NCBI GenBank assembly: GCA_037975125.1
Contig: JAJQOW010000223.1
Location: 62,001-126,000, forward strand
Direction: 5' to 3'
Length of the DNA: 64,000 nucleotides
From: Latrodectus hesperus
Lineage: Eukaryota > Arthropoda > Arachnida > Araneae > Theridiidae
Translations under genes and position numbers: made by a program
Shown: piece by piece, positions 1-10,308 of the stretch
Layout: the number at the start of each line of letters is the position of its first letter
Numbering within the stretch: the first letter of the stretch is position 1
The notes under the pieces: generated by a model
What the model saw: the letters and a program-made list of their open reading frames with translations, nothing else
What the model was told of the DNA's origin: nothing
Database searches by the model: none

Positions 1-1328
1 AACCACCCAACCCAACCCCTGCACTTATAAGGCTGTATGACGCACGTTCATACAGCATTCCACCTTTTCTCACTCGGACAAAGTCCAACTTATTATTTTC
101 AGACCTATGTGATGTCCGTTTAGACAAAACGGAGTATTTTTCTCATCCACCTTGGTATGATCCACAGATTAAAATCATCAATCCTTTTGCTCGTTTTAGA
201 AAATCAGACACAGCAACTACTGTTTTCCAGCAGCTATATGCCTCACATCGCTGTCAGTATACCACGTATACACCAGTTTTCACAGATGGTTCAAAATCTA
301 CAGGACATGTTGGTTGTGCTGTAGTTGTGGAGAACAAAACTCTTAGCTACAGCCTCCATCCATCCTGTTCCATCTTCTCTGCTGAAGCCATAGCCATTTA
401 TCAAGCTCTTCAGCAGATGAATACATGTGATAGTTCCAAATACTGTGTTTATACTGACAGTTTGAGTGTGTTGGAAGCTTTGCGGAACAGTGGTTTTAAC
501 TGTCATCCTATTGTGTCTAGAATTTTCCGAGTATTAGATTCCCTTGCTGGCAAGGGATATGACATCATTTTCTGCTGGATCCCAAGTCACGTAGGTCTTG
601 ATGGCAATGAAAGGGCGGATGCAGCTGCTAAATCTGCATCTGGCCCATATCTTCCATCAGTTCCTTTGTCTGATGTGAGAAGAAATGTTAAAAAATCGAT
701 CTATTGTCTTTGGCAGGAGTCATGGAACATGCAGGTCAATAATAAATTGCGTGCCATATTTCCATACATCACCTCATTAGCAGTTTTACCGATACGGAGT
801 GCTGATGTAAGATTAACCCGCCTTCGTATCGGACACACACGTTTCACACATAGACATTTGTTTCTAAATGAATTAAATCCTTGGTGTGAAACGTGTGATG
901 AACCATTCACTGTTTATCATATTTTAATTTCATGCTCATATTTTAACCAATATCGTTTACACTTTTTTAATTGTGATATTTTAACCTTATTTGATTTGCT
1001 TGGGGAATCACCCCACAGGAACCTATTTGCCTTTTTGAGGGCAATAGGTTTTTTACATAATATTTAATTTGTGTTTTCTAAATTTTAAAAATATATATAT
1101 TTTTGATTGTCATTTTATATTTTATAATTGGATTTTAATGTAAAATATATACACTGATTTTTGTTTTTTAAAGTTTTAATGTTGCTTGGGTTTTTTTTAA
1201 AAAAATAAATAAGTAATGTAAACAAAATAAAATAAAAATTTAATTAAATATATGCTTCAAAACTTTATTTTTGGCGCAGCATGTCCATTTTTGGACCTTG
1301 CGCCATAAAACCCAACCAACCAACCAAC
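1..1328 (+). mobile_element. Family A non-LTR retrotransposon A1, 3' end
   Basis: This is the 3' part of a family A element: the C-terminal part of ORF2, a 3' UTR, the terminal hairpin and an (AACC)n tail. The hairpin pairs TGGCGCA (1272-1278) with TGCGCCA (1299-1305) and is followed by about five AACC units ending near 1328. Bases 1-17 (AACCACCCAACCCAACC) look like a degenerate AACC tail of another copy, so A1 may be 5'-truncated at about 18 rather than cut by the window edge. The downstream flank is a minus-strand B fragment, so A1 inserted antisense into a B element. The 5' flank is not visible and no target duplication can be checked. Confidence 0.9.
18..1067 (+). CDS. Family A ORF2 C-terminal part: RNase H and terminal zinc motif (partial)
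   Basis: The frame is open from about base 18 to the stop at 1065-1067, with no start codon of its own. It encodes the connector after the RT and an RNase H domain with FTDGS (first catalytic Asp), AEA (Glu), VYTDS (Asp) and WIPSHVGLDGNERADAAAK (His and last Asp). A C-terminal CETCDEPFTVYHILISC zinc-like motif follows, as in many I- and Jockey-type elements. RNase H degrades RNA in RNA:DNA hybrids during reverse transcription. All catalytic positions are present, but EN and RT are absent here, so this copy cannot act alone. It is closest to A2 (MNTCDSSKYCVYTDSLSVLEAL region) and less like A5/A6. Confidence 0.85.
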   Translation, partial: PALIRLYDARSYSIPPFLTRTKSNLLFSDLCDVRLDKTEYFSHPPWYDPQIKIINPFARFRKSDTATTVFQQLYASHRCQYTTYTPVFTDGSKSTGHVGCAVVVENKTLSYSLHPSCSIFSAEAIAIYQALQQMNTCDSSKYCVYTDSLSVLEALRNSGFNCHPIVSRIFRVLDSLAGKGYDIIFCWIPSHVGLDGNERADAAAKSASGPYLPSVPLSDVRRNVKKSIYCLWQESWNMQVNNKLRAIFPYITSLAVLPIRSADVRLTRLRIGHTRFTHRHLFLNELNPWCETCDEPFTVYHILISCSYFNQYRLHFFNCDILTLFDLLGESPHRNLFAFLRAIGFLHNI

Positions 1329-1891
1329 CATCATCGTGGAGCCGTTTGTATAAGCAAAGACATGATCATGGTTGGTTTGATCGTCCCAATGAATCTTTAT
1401 AACTTTCCATGGTGGATCGTGGGAGCTAGTGTAGGTCCATGCGTTGTTGGGATTAAATTTCATTTCATTAATTTCAATTTCTTTGTGTCTTTTCCACAAT
1501 TGATATTTAAGCAATTGAGCCTCAGCCTTCAGGTGAATGGGCGGACATCCAGTGAGGACTAGGAGTGCATGAGTGGATGTGGTTTTGCATGTTTTTGCGA
1601 TCTTAAGGAGGGCAATCCTTTGAATTTGCTGGAGCTTATTGTTTTGTTTTACTGTGTTGTTAAACCACGCAGGTGATTCATAGAGAATGATGCTCTCAAT
1701 GGCAACATTGTATATCATTTTCATGACTGCGGGTCTTAATCCCCAAGTTGCCCTAGTGACTCTGGCTAGTTTATTTGTTATATTGTGGATGGTGTCTTTA
1801 ATCTTTGACAGATGACAGTTCCATGTGAGTTTTGGGTCCATAGTTAGACCAAGGTATTTTAGCTCTCTAGTGTATGTTAACCGCTTTCCCT
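1329..1891 (-). pseudogene. B1: fragment of family B ORF2 (end of RT and start of RNase H)
   Basis: Minus-strand open frame reading YTRELKYLGL...DPKLTWNCHLSKIKD...ATWGLRPAVMKMIYNVAIESIILYESPAWF...QIQRIALLKIAKTCKTTSTHALLVLTGCPPIHLKAEA, the RT thumb region shared with the B copies at 18.0-19.9, 35.0-35.6, 37.5-39.0 and 48.8-50.9 kb. It ends in the first RNase H motif as AYTNGS instead of AYTDGS, so the catalytic Asp is replaced by Asn. A1 interrupts it on the low side and A2 on the high side. It may be the continuation of B3, whose ORF2 breaks off at about 13423; roughly 100 codons would then be missing between them. That link is inference. Confidence 0.75.
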
Positions 1892-2424
1892 CCCCCTCAG
1901 GGGGTTTACCTTTTTAGGTAAACACGGGTGTCACAATCCCGAGGTACCCCAGTGATCTGTCCTCTTCTTTCTTTTCTTCTCTCCTCTCATCTTCTGCTTT
2001 TTCTTCCTCTTCTCCCTCAGTGTGGTTGCCTCGCAAGAGGTTGAGGGCTCCCCTTGAGTAGCTTTCGCCGCTCTGTTGCTATAAGCTACTCTTGGGGACT
2101 AAATCACCCACGTGTTTGCCGTGCGTGGAGACCCGTGTCCCTGGAAAGGAGGATCCTGGTAATTGAGGCCTCCAGAGACCAACACATTGCTTTGGCCTCT
2201 GCTTCAGGTAAACCGGAGGTGTGTTGTGGTCCTCAGCACATCAATCGGCTTCATGGATCAAGCAATCGGTACATCTACTGGGTGACTCGTTAAGGGTGGA
2301 GGCTACTTCAGGGATGTATTGTGAGCGTATAGGACCTGGCTAGCACTGGTGCAGCTGGTCTGCATCCCCTTGTTGGACTCGGTTGTGGGTGGTGCCGTCA
2401 GGTCCCGAATTTTCCATTTCCAAT
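1892..2424 (+). promoter_or_regulatory. Family A 5' UTR (A2): palindrome, hairpin and pyrimidine tract
   Basis: About 530 bp conserved in all 5'-complete A copies. In order: the CCCCCTCAGGGGG palindrome; a hairpin GTTTACC...GGTAAAC (a T-rich variant here); CACGGGTGTCACAATCCCGAGG; a pyrimidine tract of about 60 nt (1960-2017) ending in CAG at 2020; then about 400 bp before the ORF1 ATG. AG followed by GTAAAC at 1916-1923 resembles a splice donor, and the tract plus CAG resembles an acceptor. Internal promoters at the 5' end are usual for this class, but I see no specific promoter motif. An open frame at 2054-2293 has no ATG start and is interrupted in other copies, so I do not call it coding. 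Confidence 0.55.
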
Positions 2425-3559
2425 ATGGAAACAAATTCTTATTCTTCTCTCCCACGGGAGCATTCCTTGACAGTATTACATGCAAAATTTTATGTTGTAA
2501 AACGGAAAGAGGGTACCTTTGAAAATGTATCCCCTTTCCTAATCCAAAAAGCTATTAGCGGAAATATCGGCGAAGTGAAGGGCATTAGGAAAATGCGTTT
2601 TGGAGACTTAATGGTTGAGGTCGCTTCAGAAGCACAAGCTAACGCTATGAACACCTTGTCTATGCTTGCTAACATAGAGGTCTGTCTCTCCTCATATGAA
2701 CCTTAACTTTTCTCGTGGTGTGGTATCCGCAAGGGATTTGCTTAACACGCCTACGGATGAGATCTTAGAAAATCTCAAAGATCAAAAGGTCTGTGATGTA
2801 AGACGCATAACTGTAAGACGAGATGGGCAGATTATAAATACTAAATATCTCGTACTAACTTTTGCGACGCCAGACCTACCGCAGCATATTAAAGCTGCGT
2901 ATATGCATCTACCCGTAAGGCCATTTATTCCAAATCCTTTGCGTTGTTTCCAGTGCCAGAGATTTGGTCACTCCAAAGCGACTTGCAGAGGCAAACTGAC
3001 TTGCGCTCGCTGCGCAGCAGTTGGCCATGACAGTTCGTCTTGTACTGCAAAGGAGAGGTGTGTTAACTGTAAGGGTGACCACCCCTCCTACGCTAGGAGT
3101 TGTCCTATCTGGATACTGGAAAAGGAGATCACAACCACTAAAGTTAAGAACAATTGTTCATATCCTGAGGCGAGACGTACTGTTAATGCACGTACACCTC
3201 AAGCAGGAGTTAGCTACGCTTCTGTCGCCGCAAAAGTCACCCGAACGACTAGCACGCAAACTGATGCTCTTTCACTTCCAATAGTCAAATTACCCCCTAC
3301 CTCTGAGAAAAGGCCAAAATCAACCTCCACAACCATTCCCCGTAGAAAAGCTCCGATTGCAAAATCTAAAGCCGTAAATGCTTTAAAACTAAAATCTGCT
3401 AAAGAGGGCATTATTAGGCCCTCAATATCCACCCGTAAAGCCTTAACCCTGGAGGCTGACGCTGTTTCATTACATCCCTCGGACGATGATCTATCGCTCG
3501 AGAAGATGTCAGATGACATGCCTTCCAGCTCCGGGAAAGGAGCTTTTCAAATTCAATAA
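2425..3559 (+). pseudogene. Family A ORF1 (gag-like, three CCHC knuckles), frameshifted
   Basis: ORF1 starts at ATG 2425 (METNSYSS...), the position used by all A copies. ORF1 proteins bind the element RNA and form the RNP. The N-terminal 90 residues end early because 2 nt are missing at about 2682 relative to A3 and A5 (GAGGTCTG against GAGGTGTCTG). The rest reads on in another frame from 2696. It holds three CCHC knuckles in a row (CFQCQRFGHSKATC, CARCAAVGHDSSSC, CVNCKGDHPSYARSC), a basic Lys/Ser/Thr-rich linker, and an acidic Ser-rich end (SDDDLSLEKMSDDMPSSS). The stop is TAA at 3557-3559, overlapping the ORF2 frame. Confidence 0.85.
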
Positions 3560-5265
3560 TAACTTCCTTTGTTTCTTGGAACTGCCATGGTTTGCGTTCT
3601 CATCATGATGACATCAAGTCTATAATTTCAGCCTACAACCCCGCATGTGTTGCACTTCAGGAAACATTCCTGAAGTCCAGCAATAACTTTTCCATGCGTG
3701 GGTTTAAAAGCTTTAGAAAAGACTGTGGTGACGATGGTGCAGTGTCTGGAGGTGTTTGTATATTAACATCTAATACCTTTCCCAGCACTGCCCATCCATT
3801 GAATACTACTCTACAGGCTGTTGCTGTAAGAATTCACACAACATGCTTGTTGACAGTCTGTAGTTTATATTTACCACCACATGATGTCATCCGCCAAGAG
3901 GAACTCGATGCTTTAACAGATCAGCTGCCAACACCATTTCTGTTGTTAGGTGACTTTAACGGCCATAGTTCTTTGTGGGGAAATGATGATACTAATTCTC
4001 GCGGTCGGCAGATAGAGCGGTTTATTTCAGATAATAGTCTCTGTCTGCTTAATACCGACGAGAAGACATATTTCCATGTACCCACAAGAACATTTCATTC
4101 TCTCGATCTAGCCATTTGTTCTCCATCTCTTCTGCCATTGTTAAATCTAATAGTAGGAAATGATCTGCAAAACAGCGATCATTTTACTCTCGTCATCTCC
4201 CAGACTGGAGGTAGTAGTGTAAGACAACGCTTACCTACTTACGTGTACAGTCGGGCAGATTGGACGTTATTTACACAATTGGCAGTTGTTGATGATAAAA
4301 TTGTTTTGATCGAAGATATTGATATTGCCGTTAGTAAAGTCACTGAAACAATTAAGAATGCAGCTGATGCATCAATACCCAAGAGTTCCTCTATACCACA
4401 CAGGCGTTGCAAACCTTGGTGGAATGATGAATGTCAAAAAACTTATAAGAAACAGAGGAAGTTATGGGGGTTATTTAGAAGATACCCCACAACGGAGAAT
4501 CTTATCGCCTTTAAGAGAGCCAAAGCATTAGCTCGCAGAACTCGTCGACGAAGTCAGAAGGAATCCTGGTCTCGCTATGTATCCTCAATAACTTCTTCCA
4601 CATCCAGTAAGCAGTTGTGGAGAAGAGTGAAAGCAGCCAATGGAATATATAGAGAATTTTCTATTCCTATTTTGAAATCCGGAGCTGCTTTATATTCTTC
4701 TCCTAAGGACATCGCTAACGTCCTTGGTGAAACCTTTGCCAGCGTCTCAAGCAACGACTCTTATAGTCCTTCGTTCTTAAGGACAAAGAGTCGTGCTGAG
4801 CGAACACAAATTCGTTTCAACCATGGACAAGATTTGCCTTACAACTGCGAATTTCGGATGTTGGAATTGAAGAGAGCTTTACAGCAGGCCAATAATACCA
4901 GTCCAGGACCTGACGGAATCAGCTATGAAATGCTTCGTCATTTAAGTCCAGATTCTCTGTTGAACTTGTTGTTCCTGTTCAATAGGATCTGGACTGAAAA
5001 CAAATTTCCATCACTTTGGAGCGAAGCAATAGTGATTCCAATCCTTAAGGCTGGTAAGGATCCTTCTGTTCCTTCACACTACCGACCAATAGCTCTGACG
5101 AGTTGCCTATGTAAGACTCTCGAACGTATGGTCAATGCCCGTCTCGTATATGTCCTAGAAAAAATAAATGTATTCATATCAATCAGAGTGGCTTCCGTAA
5201 AGGAAGATCCACTTTTGATAACATCATATATTTGGAAACGCAGATCCGCAACGCCTTTGTGCGGA
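3556..5265 (+). pseudogene. Family A ORF2 N-terminal part: endonuclease and RT start, interrupted
   Basis: ORF2 carries an AP-type endonuclease that nicks target DNA, then a reverse transcriptase. Visible motifs: SFVSWNCHGLRS, VALQETF (catalytic Glu), LLGDFNGHSSLWG, SDHFTLVIS, then RT motifs SPGPDGISYEML, PILKAGKDPSVPSHYRPIALTSC. No ATG lies between the in-frame stop at 3514 and the WNC motif; the frame enters through ATAATAACT over the ORF1 stop. One base is missing at about 5160 (GAAAAAATAAATG), shifting the frame just before the QSGFRKGRST motif. The gene is then cut at 5265 by A3 and continues at 10309. Confidence 0.85.
5254..5265 (+). repeat. Target site duplication of A3 (partner at 10309-10320)
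   Basis: CCTTTGTGCGGA occurs at both ends of A3, inside the A2 reverse transcriptase gene (the NAFVRR codons). It shows that A3 inserted into A2 and that 1892-5265 and 10309-12547 are two halves of one element. Confidence 0.9.
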
Positions 5266-5503
5266 GGTTGGTTGGTTGGTTGGGTTTTATGGCGCAAGGT
5301 CCAAAAACGGACATGCTGCGCCAAGAATACGGTTTTAGAAGAATATTTTTTATTTTATTTATTATTATTTTTTTTTCTTGTTTTTTTTTCATATATATAT
5401 ATTTAAACCCAAGCAACATTAAAATATTAAAACACAAAAACCAGTGTTTAAGTTATTTTAAAATATATACTTTAAATAAAATAAATCAAATATATATAAA
5501 ATC

Positions 5504-8500
5504 TTAAAATGTATAAATATAAATCATATAAAATTTAAAAAACCTATTGCTCTCAAATAAGCGAATAGGTTTTTGTGGGGTGGCTCCCCAGCAAAAGCGC
5601 ATAAGCGATAGCTGAAGCGCATAAGCGATAGCTGTGGCTTCAGCGGTAAAGATAGAGCAGGACGAATGTAGACTGTAGCTAAAAACTGTATTATTTATAA
5701 CAATTCCACAGCCCACATGTCCTGCTGTTTTTGAACCATCTGTGAATACAGGTGTGTAAGATTGATACTGACAGCGATGAGAGGAATATAGCATTTGAAA
5801 AACAATAGGTGTTGTGTCTGATTTTAAAAACTGAGCAAAAGAGTTATTAAATATAATGGTTGGATCATACCAAGGCGGATGAGAAAAAGTATTAATTGTC
5901 TCTATCCGAATATCACATAGGTCTGTGAGCCACAGATATGATTTGGCTCTTGTGAGAAAAGGTGGGATGCTCATTGGTCGAGCATCAAACAGTCTTTTAA
6001 GAGAGGCATTAGGAACCATGGAACGTAATGGGTGGTGTGGGGTCGACATAATTTTTGCGTAATAATTGAGAGATTGCTGCATTCGTCTCAGGTCTAAGGG
6101 TAGTTGTCCACAAACAGCATATAGACTCTGGACGGGTGATGTGCGGAATGCCCCAGAACATATCCTCAAAGCAGAGTGATGAACTGTGTCCAGTCTTCGT
6201 AAAATAGAAGATCTAGCCGATCCATAAACAACACTTCCGTAGTCAATGCGGGACAAGATCAATGACTGATATACTCGAAGAAGTGATGTGCGATCTGCAC
6301 TCCAAGATGTATTTGACAACACCTTGAGGATATTAAGCGATCGCTCACACTTCTTCCGCAAATGCAAAATATGCGGAAGAAAAGTTAATTTTCGGTCAAA
6401 GATAATGCCCAAGAATTTTATTTCATTGACTACTTGTATTGGAGTGTTGTTGATGTAAATTATTGGATCATTATGCAGGCTAGTCTTTTTACAGAAGTGG
6501 ACACATCTACTCTTGCTAGGAGATAAAGTATGGCCATTCTCAGCACACCATGCAGCAATTTTATTAACAGATGTTTGTAATTGTCTCTCAATTAAATTCA
6601 TGTTAGACCCTTCACAAGATATTTGCAGGTCATCAACATACAAGGTACCATGCACAGAAGGTGAAAGTTGATGAAGAATGCAACTGATATGAAGATTAAA
6701 AAGGGTGACACTTAAAATACTTCCCTGAGGAACACCTTCAGGTTGGTTAAAAGTATTGGACAAAAACGTACCAATACGAACTTTAAAACCACGGGAGCGT
6801 AAAAAGTTTTCTATAAATATCGGCAAATTACCCCTAAAGCCAAAATCATACATCCTACGGAGAATTCCATATCGGCACGTACGATCATATGCCTTCTCGA
6901 TGTCAAAGAAAATGGAAACCAGATGGTTCCTCCGCACAAAAGCGTTGCGGATTTGGGTTTCCAGGTAAGTAATATTATCAAGAGTGGATCTTCCTTTACG
7001 GAAGCCACTCTGATTGATATGGATACATTTGTTTCTTTCTAAGACATATACGAGACGGGCATTGACCATACGTTCGAGAGTCTTACACAAGCAACTCGTC
7101 AGAGCAATTGGTCGATAATTTGAGGGAACAGAAGGATCCTTACCAGCCTTAAGGATCGGAATCACTATTGCTTCGCTCCAAAGTGATGGAAATTTATTTT
7201 CAGTCCAGATCCTATTGAACAGGTAAAGTAAGTTCAACAGGGAGTCTGGACTTAAATGGCGAAGCATTTGATAGCTGATTCCATCTGGTCCTGGGCTAGT
7301 ATCATGGGCCTGCTGTAATGCTCTCTTCAATTCCAACATCCGAAATTCGCAGTTGTAAGGCAAAGCTTGTCGATGGTTGAAACGAATTGGTGTTTGCTCA
7401 GCACGACTCTTTGTCCTTAAAAACGAAGGACTATAAGAGTCGTTGCTTGAGACGTTAGCAAAGGTTTCACCAAGGACGTTAGCGATGTCCTTAGGAGAAG
7501 AGTATATAGCAGCTCCGGATTTCAAAATAGGAATGGAAAATTCTCTATATATTCCATTGGCTGCTTTCACTCTTCTCCACAACTGTTTACTGGATGTGGA
7601 AGAAGTAATTGAGGATACGTAGCGAGACCAGGATTCCTTCTGACTTCGACGACGTGCTCTGCGAGCTAATGCTTTTGCTCTCTTGAAGGCGATAAGATTC
7701 TCCGTTGTGGGAAACCTCCGAAATAACCCCCATAACTTCCTTTGTTTTCTATAAGTTTGTTGGCATTCATTATTCCACCATGGTTTGCAACGCCGGTGTG
7801 GTAATGAGGAACTTTTTGGTACTGATGCATCAGCTGCATTAATAATTGTTTCAGTGACTTTAGATACAGAATTATCAATATCATCGATCATAACCATTTC
7901 GTTATCAATATCTGCCAATTGTGTAAATAACGTCCAATCTGCCCGACTGTACACGTAAGTAGGTAGACGCTGTTCTACACTACTACCTCCAGTCTGGGAG
8001 ATGACGAGAGGAAAATGATCGCTGTTGTGCAGATCATTTCCTACAATTAAATTTAACAATGGCAGAAGCGATGGAGAACAAATGGCCAGATCGAGAGAAT
8101 GAAATGTTCTTGTGGGAACATGGAAATATGTCTTCTCGTCGGTATTAAGCAGACAGAGACTATTATCTGAAATAAACCGCTCAATCTGCCGACCGCGAGA
8201 ATTAGTATCATCATTTCCCCACAAAGAACTATGGCCGTTAAAGTCACCTAACAACAGAAATGGTGTTGGCAGCTGATCTGTTAAAGCATCGAGTTCCTCT
8301 TGGCGGATGACATCATGTGGTGGTAAATATAAACTACAGACTGTTAATAAACATGCAGTATGAATTCTTACAGCAACAGCCTGTAGAGTAGTATTTAATG
8401 GATGGGCAATGCTGGGAAAAGTATTAGATGTTAATATACAAACACCTCCAGACACTGCACCATCGTCACCACAGTCTTTTCTAAAGCTTTTAAACCCACG

Positions 8501-8638
8501 CATGGAAAAGTTATTACTGGACTTCAGGAATGTTTCCTGAAGTGCAACACATGCGGGGTCGTAGGCTGAAATTATAGACTTGATGTCATCATGATGAGAA
8601 CGCAAACCATGGCAGTTCCAAGAAACAAAGGAAGTTAT
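5504..8638 (-). pseudogene. Family A ORF2 of A3, RNase H truncated by deletion
   Basis: Open for about 1040 codons from the ATAACTTCC entry at 8638. Endonuclease: SWNCHGLRSHHDD, QETF, GDFNGHSSLWG, SDHFPLV. Reverse transcriptase: GPDGISYQML, QSGFRKGRSTLDNI, FFDIEKAYDRT, GVPQGSILSVTLFNLHI, LYVDDLQI (catalytic Asp pair) and FLGIIFDRKLTF. RNase H begins (FTDGSKTAGHVGCG, AEATAIAYALQ) and then runs into out-of-frame residues ending at 5504, because the sequence jumps to the end of the gene. The third RNase H Asp and the terminal CCHC are missing. EN and RT look intact, so nicking and cDNA synthesis could be kept if it is expressed. Confidence 0.85.
5596..5635 (-). repeat. 20-bp tandem duplication at the A3 deletion junction
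   Basis: AGCGCATAAGCGATAGCTGA (5596-5615) is followed by a second copy ending in GT instead of GA (5616-5635). It sits exactly where the RNase H coding sequence is joined to the last codons of ORF2. This looks like slippage and re-priming of the reverse transcriptase during synthesis. Confidence 0.8.
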
Positions 8639-9774
8639 TGTTCAATTTGAAAAGCTCCTTTCTCGGAGCTGGAAGGCATGTCATCTGATATCTCCTCGAG
8701 CGATAGATCATCGTCCGAGGGATGTAATGAAACAGCGTCAGCCTCCAGGGTTAAGGCTTTACGGGTGGATATAGAGGGCCTAATATTGCCCTCTTTAGCA
8801 GATTTTAGTTTTAAAGCCTTTACGGCTTTAGATTTTGCAATCGGAGCTTTTCTACGGGGAATAGTTGTGGAGGTTGATTTTGGCCTCTGTACAGATGTAA
8901 GGGGTAATTTTACTATTGGAAGTGAAGAAGCATCAGTTTGCGTGCTAGTGGATCTGGTGACTTTTTTGGCAACAGAAGCATAGCTAACTCCTGCTTGAGG
9001 TGTACGTGCTGTAACAGCATGTCTCGCCTCAGGATATGAACAATTGTTCTTAACTTTAGTGGTTGTGATCTCCTTTTCCAGTATCCAGATAGGACAACTC
9101 CTAGCGTAGGAGGGGTGGTCACCCTTACAGTTGACACACCTCTCCTTTGCAGTACAAGACGAGCTGTCATGGCCAACTGCTGCGCAGCGAGCGCAAGTCA
9201 GTTTTCCTCTGCAAGTCGCTTTGGAGTGACCGAATCTCTGGCACTGGAAACAACGCAAAGGATTTGGAATAAACGGCCTAACGGGTAGATGCAAATACGC
9301 AGCATTAATATGCTGCGGTAGGTCTGGCGTCGCAAAAGTCAGTACGAGATGTTTAGTATTAATAATCTGCCCATCTCGTCTGACAGTTATGCGTCTTACA
9401 GCACAGACCTTTTGATCTTTGAGATTTTCTAAGATCTCATCCGTAGGCGTGTTAAGCAAATCCCTTGCGGATACCACACCACGAGAAAAGTTAAGGTTCA
9501 TATGAGGAGAGACAGACACCTCAATGTTAGCAAGCGTATTTAGATTACTTATGACGTTAGCTTGTGCTTCTGAAGCGACTTCCACCATCAAGTCACCAGA
9601 ACGCATTTTCCGAATGCTTTTCACTTCCCCGATATTTCCACTGATAGCTTTGTGGATTAGGAAAGGGGATACATTATCGAAGGTACCCTCTTTCCGTTTT
9701 AAAACATAAAATTTTGCTTGTAGTATTGACAAGGAATGCTCCCGTGGGAGAGAAGAAATAGCAAATGTTTCCAT
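8635..9774 (-). CDS. Family A ORF1 of A3 (gag-like nucleic-acid-binding protein)
   Basis: About 379 codons, intact. The ATG at 9774 (METFAISSLPREHS) is chosen because it is shared by the other copies; the frame is open 12 codons further upstream but with no ATG. The N-terminal half (KFYVLKRKEGTFDNVSPFLIHKAISGNIGEVKSIRKMRSGDLMVEV...ILENLKDQKVCAVRRITVRRDGQIINTKHLVLTF) has the look of the RRM-like region of I-type ORF1 proteins. Three CCHC knuckles follow at about residues 180-230 (CFQCQRFGHSKATC, CARCAAVGHDSSSC, CVNCKGDHPSYARSC), then a Lys-rich linker and an acidic C-terminus. It should coat the element RNA. The stop overlaps the ORF2 frame. Confidence 0.88.
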   Translation of the reverse strand: METFAISSLPREHSLSILQAKFYVLKRKEGTFDNVSPFLIHKAISGNIGEVKSIRKMRSGDLMVEVASEAQANVISNLNTLANIEVSVSPHMNLNFSRGVVSARDLLNTPTDEILENLKDQKVCAVRRITVRRDGQIINTKHLVLTFATPDLPQHINAAYLHLPVRPFIPNPLRCFQCQRFGHSKATCRGKLTCARCAAVGHDSSSCTAKERCVNCKGDHPSYARSCPIWILEKEITTTKVKNNCSYPEARHAVTARTPQAGVSYASVAKKVTRSTSTQTDASSLPIVKLPLTSVQRPKSTSTTIPRRKAPIAKSKAVKALKLKSAKEGNIRPSISTRKALTLEADAVSLHPSDDDLSLEEISDDMPSSSEKGAFQIEQ

Positions 9775-10308
9775 ATTAGAAATGGAAAATTCGGGACCTG
9801 ACGGCACCACCCACCACCGAGTCCAACAAGGGGATGCAGACCAGCTGCACCAGTGCTAGCCAGGTCCTATACGCTCACAGTACATCCCTGAAGTGGCTTC
9901 CACCCTTAACGAGTCACCCAGTAGATGTACCGATCGCTTGATCCATAAAGCCGATTGATGTGCTGAGGACCACAACACACCTCCCGTTTACCTGAAGCAG
10001 AGGCCAAAGTAATGTGTTGGTCTCTGGGGGCCTCAATTACCAGGACCCTCCTTTCCAGGGACACGGGTATCCACGCACGGCAAACACGTGGGTGATTTAG
10101 TCCCCAAGAGAAGCTAATAGCAACAGAGCGGCGAAAGCTACTCAAGGGGAGCCCTCAACCTCTTGCGAGGCAACCACACTGAGGGAGAAGAGGAAGAAAA
10201 AGCAGAAGAGTAGAAGGGAGAAGAAAAGAAAGAAGAGGACAGATCACTGGGGTACCTCGGGATTGTGACACCCGTGTTTACCTAAAGAAGGTAAACCCCC
10301 TGAGGGGG
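9775..10308 (-). promoter_or_regulatory. Family A 5' UTR of A3
   Basis: Complete copy of the A 5' UTR in minus orientation, with the terminal palindrome at 10296-10308, the GTTTACC/GGTAAAC hairpin near 10275-10300 and the pyrimidine tract (a purine run on the plus strand at 10184-10245). It shows that the whole leader, including the splice-like signals, is copied through the RNA intermediate. Confidence 0.6.

Larger units (their letters stand above)
1892..5265 (+). mobile_element. Family A element A2, 5' part (continues at 10309)
   Basis: Begins with the family palindrome CCCCCTCAGGGGG at 1892 and runs through the 5' UTR, ORF1 and the EN and first half of the RT of ORF2. At 5265 it is split by A3, inserted in the opposite orientation, and resumes at 10309 with the duplicated target CCTTTGTGCGGA. 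The left flank is B1. The right flank, at 12548, is an A4 fragment. No target duplication links 1880-1891 with 12548 onward, so one side was rearranged after insertion. Confidence 0.9.
5266..10308 (-). mobile_element. Family A element A3, complete ends, internal 3' deletion
   Basis: Minus-strand element with both family termini: the CCCCCTCAGGGGG end near 10308 and the hairpin plus AACC tail at 5266-5310 (seen on the plus strand as GGTTGGTTGGTTGGG). It lies inside A2 with a 12-bp target duplication. ORF1 is intact. ORF2 lacks the second half of RNase H and the C-terminal zinc motif because of a deletion at about 5590-5640. It is one of the youngest events in its region, since it interrupts another A copy. 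Confidence 0.92.

Noticed and set aside
541..564. Palindrome CCCTTGCTGGCAAGGG in RNase H coding sequence of family A
   Set aside because: It lies inside conserved codons (SLAGKG) in all lineages except A7, so coding constraint explains it; no sign of a separate function.
1068..1260. AATAAA-type poly(A) signals in the AT-rich family A 3' UTRs
   Set aside because: AATAAA-like words are expected by chance in such AT-rich sequence, and the element ends in AACC repeats, not poly(A).
2054..2293. Open frame of about 79 codons in the family A leader (also at 9906-10145, 22943-23182 and 29605-29844)
   Set aside because: It begins at TTG, not ATG, and is closed by TGA in A7 and A11. The conservation is that of the leader DNA, not of a protein.
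5266..5310. Recurrent WLVGWLGFMAQGPK-type peptide at the end of many open frames
   Set aside because: It is the translation of the family A terminal hairpin and AACC tail read through from interrupted genes, not a protein domain.
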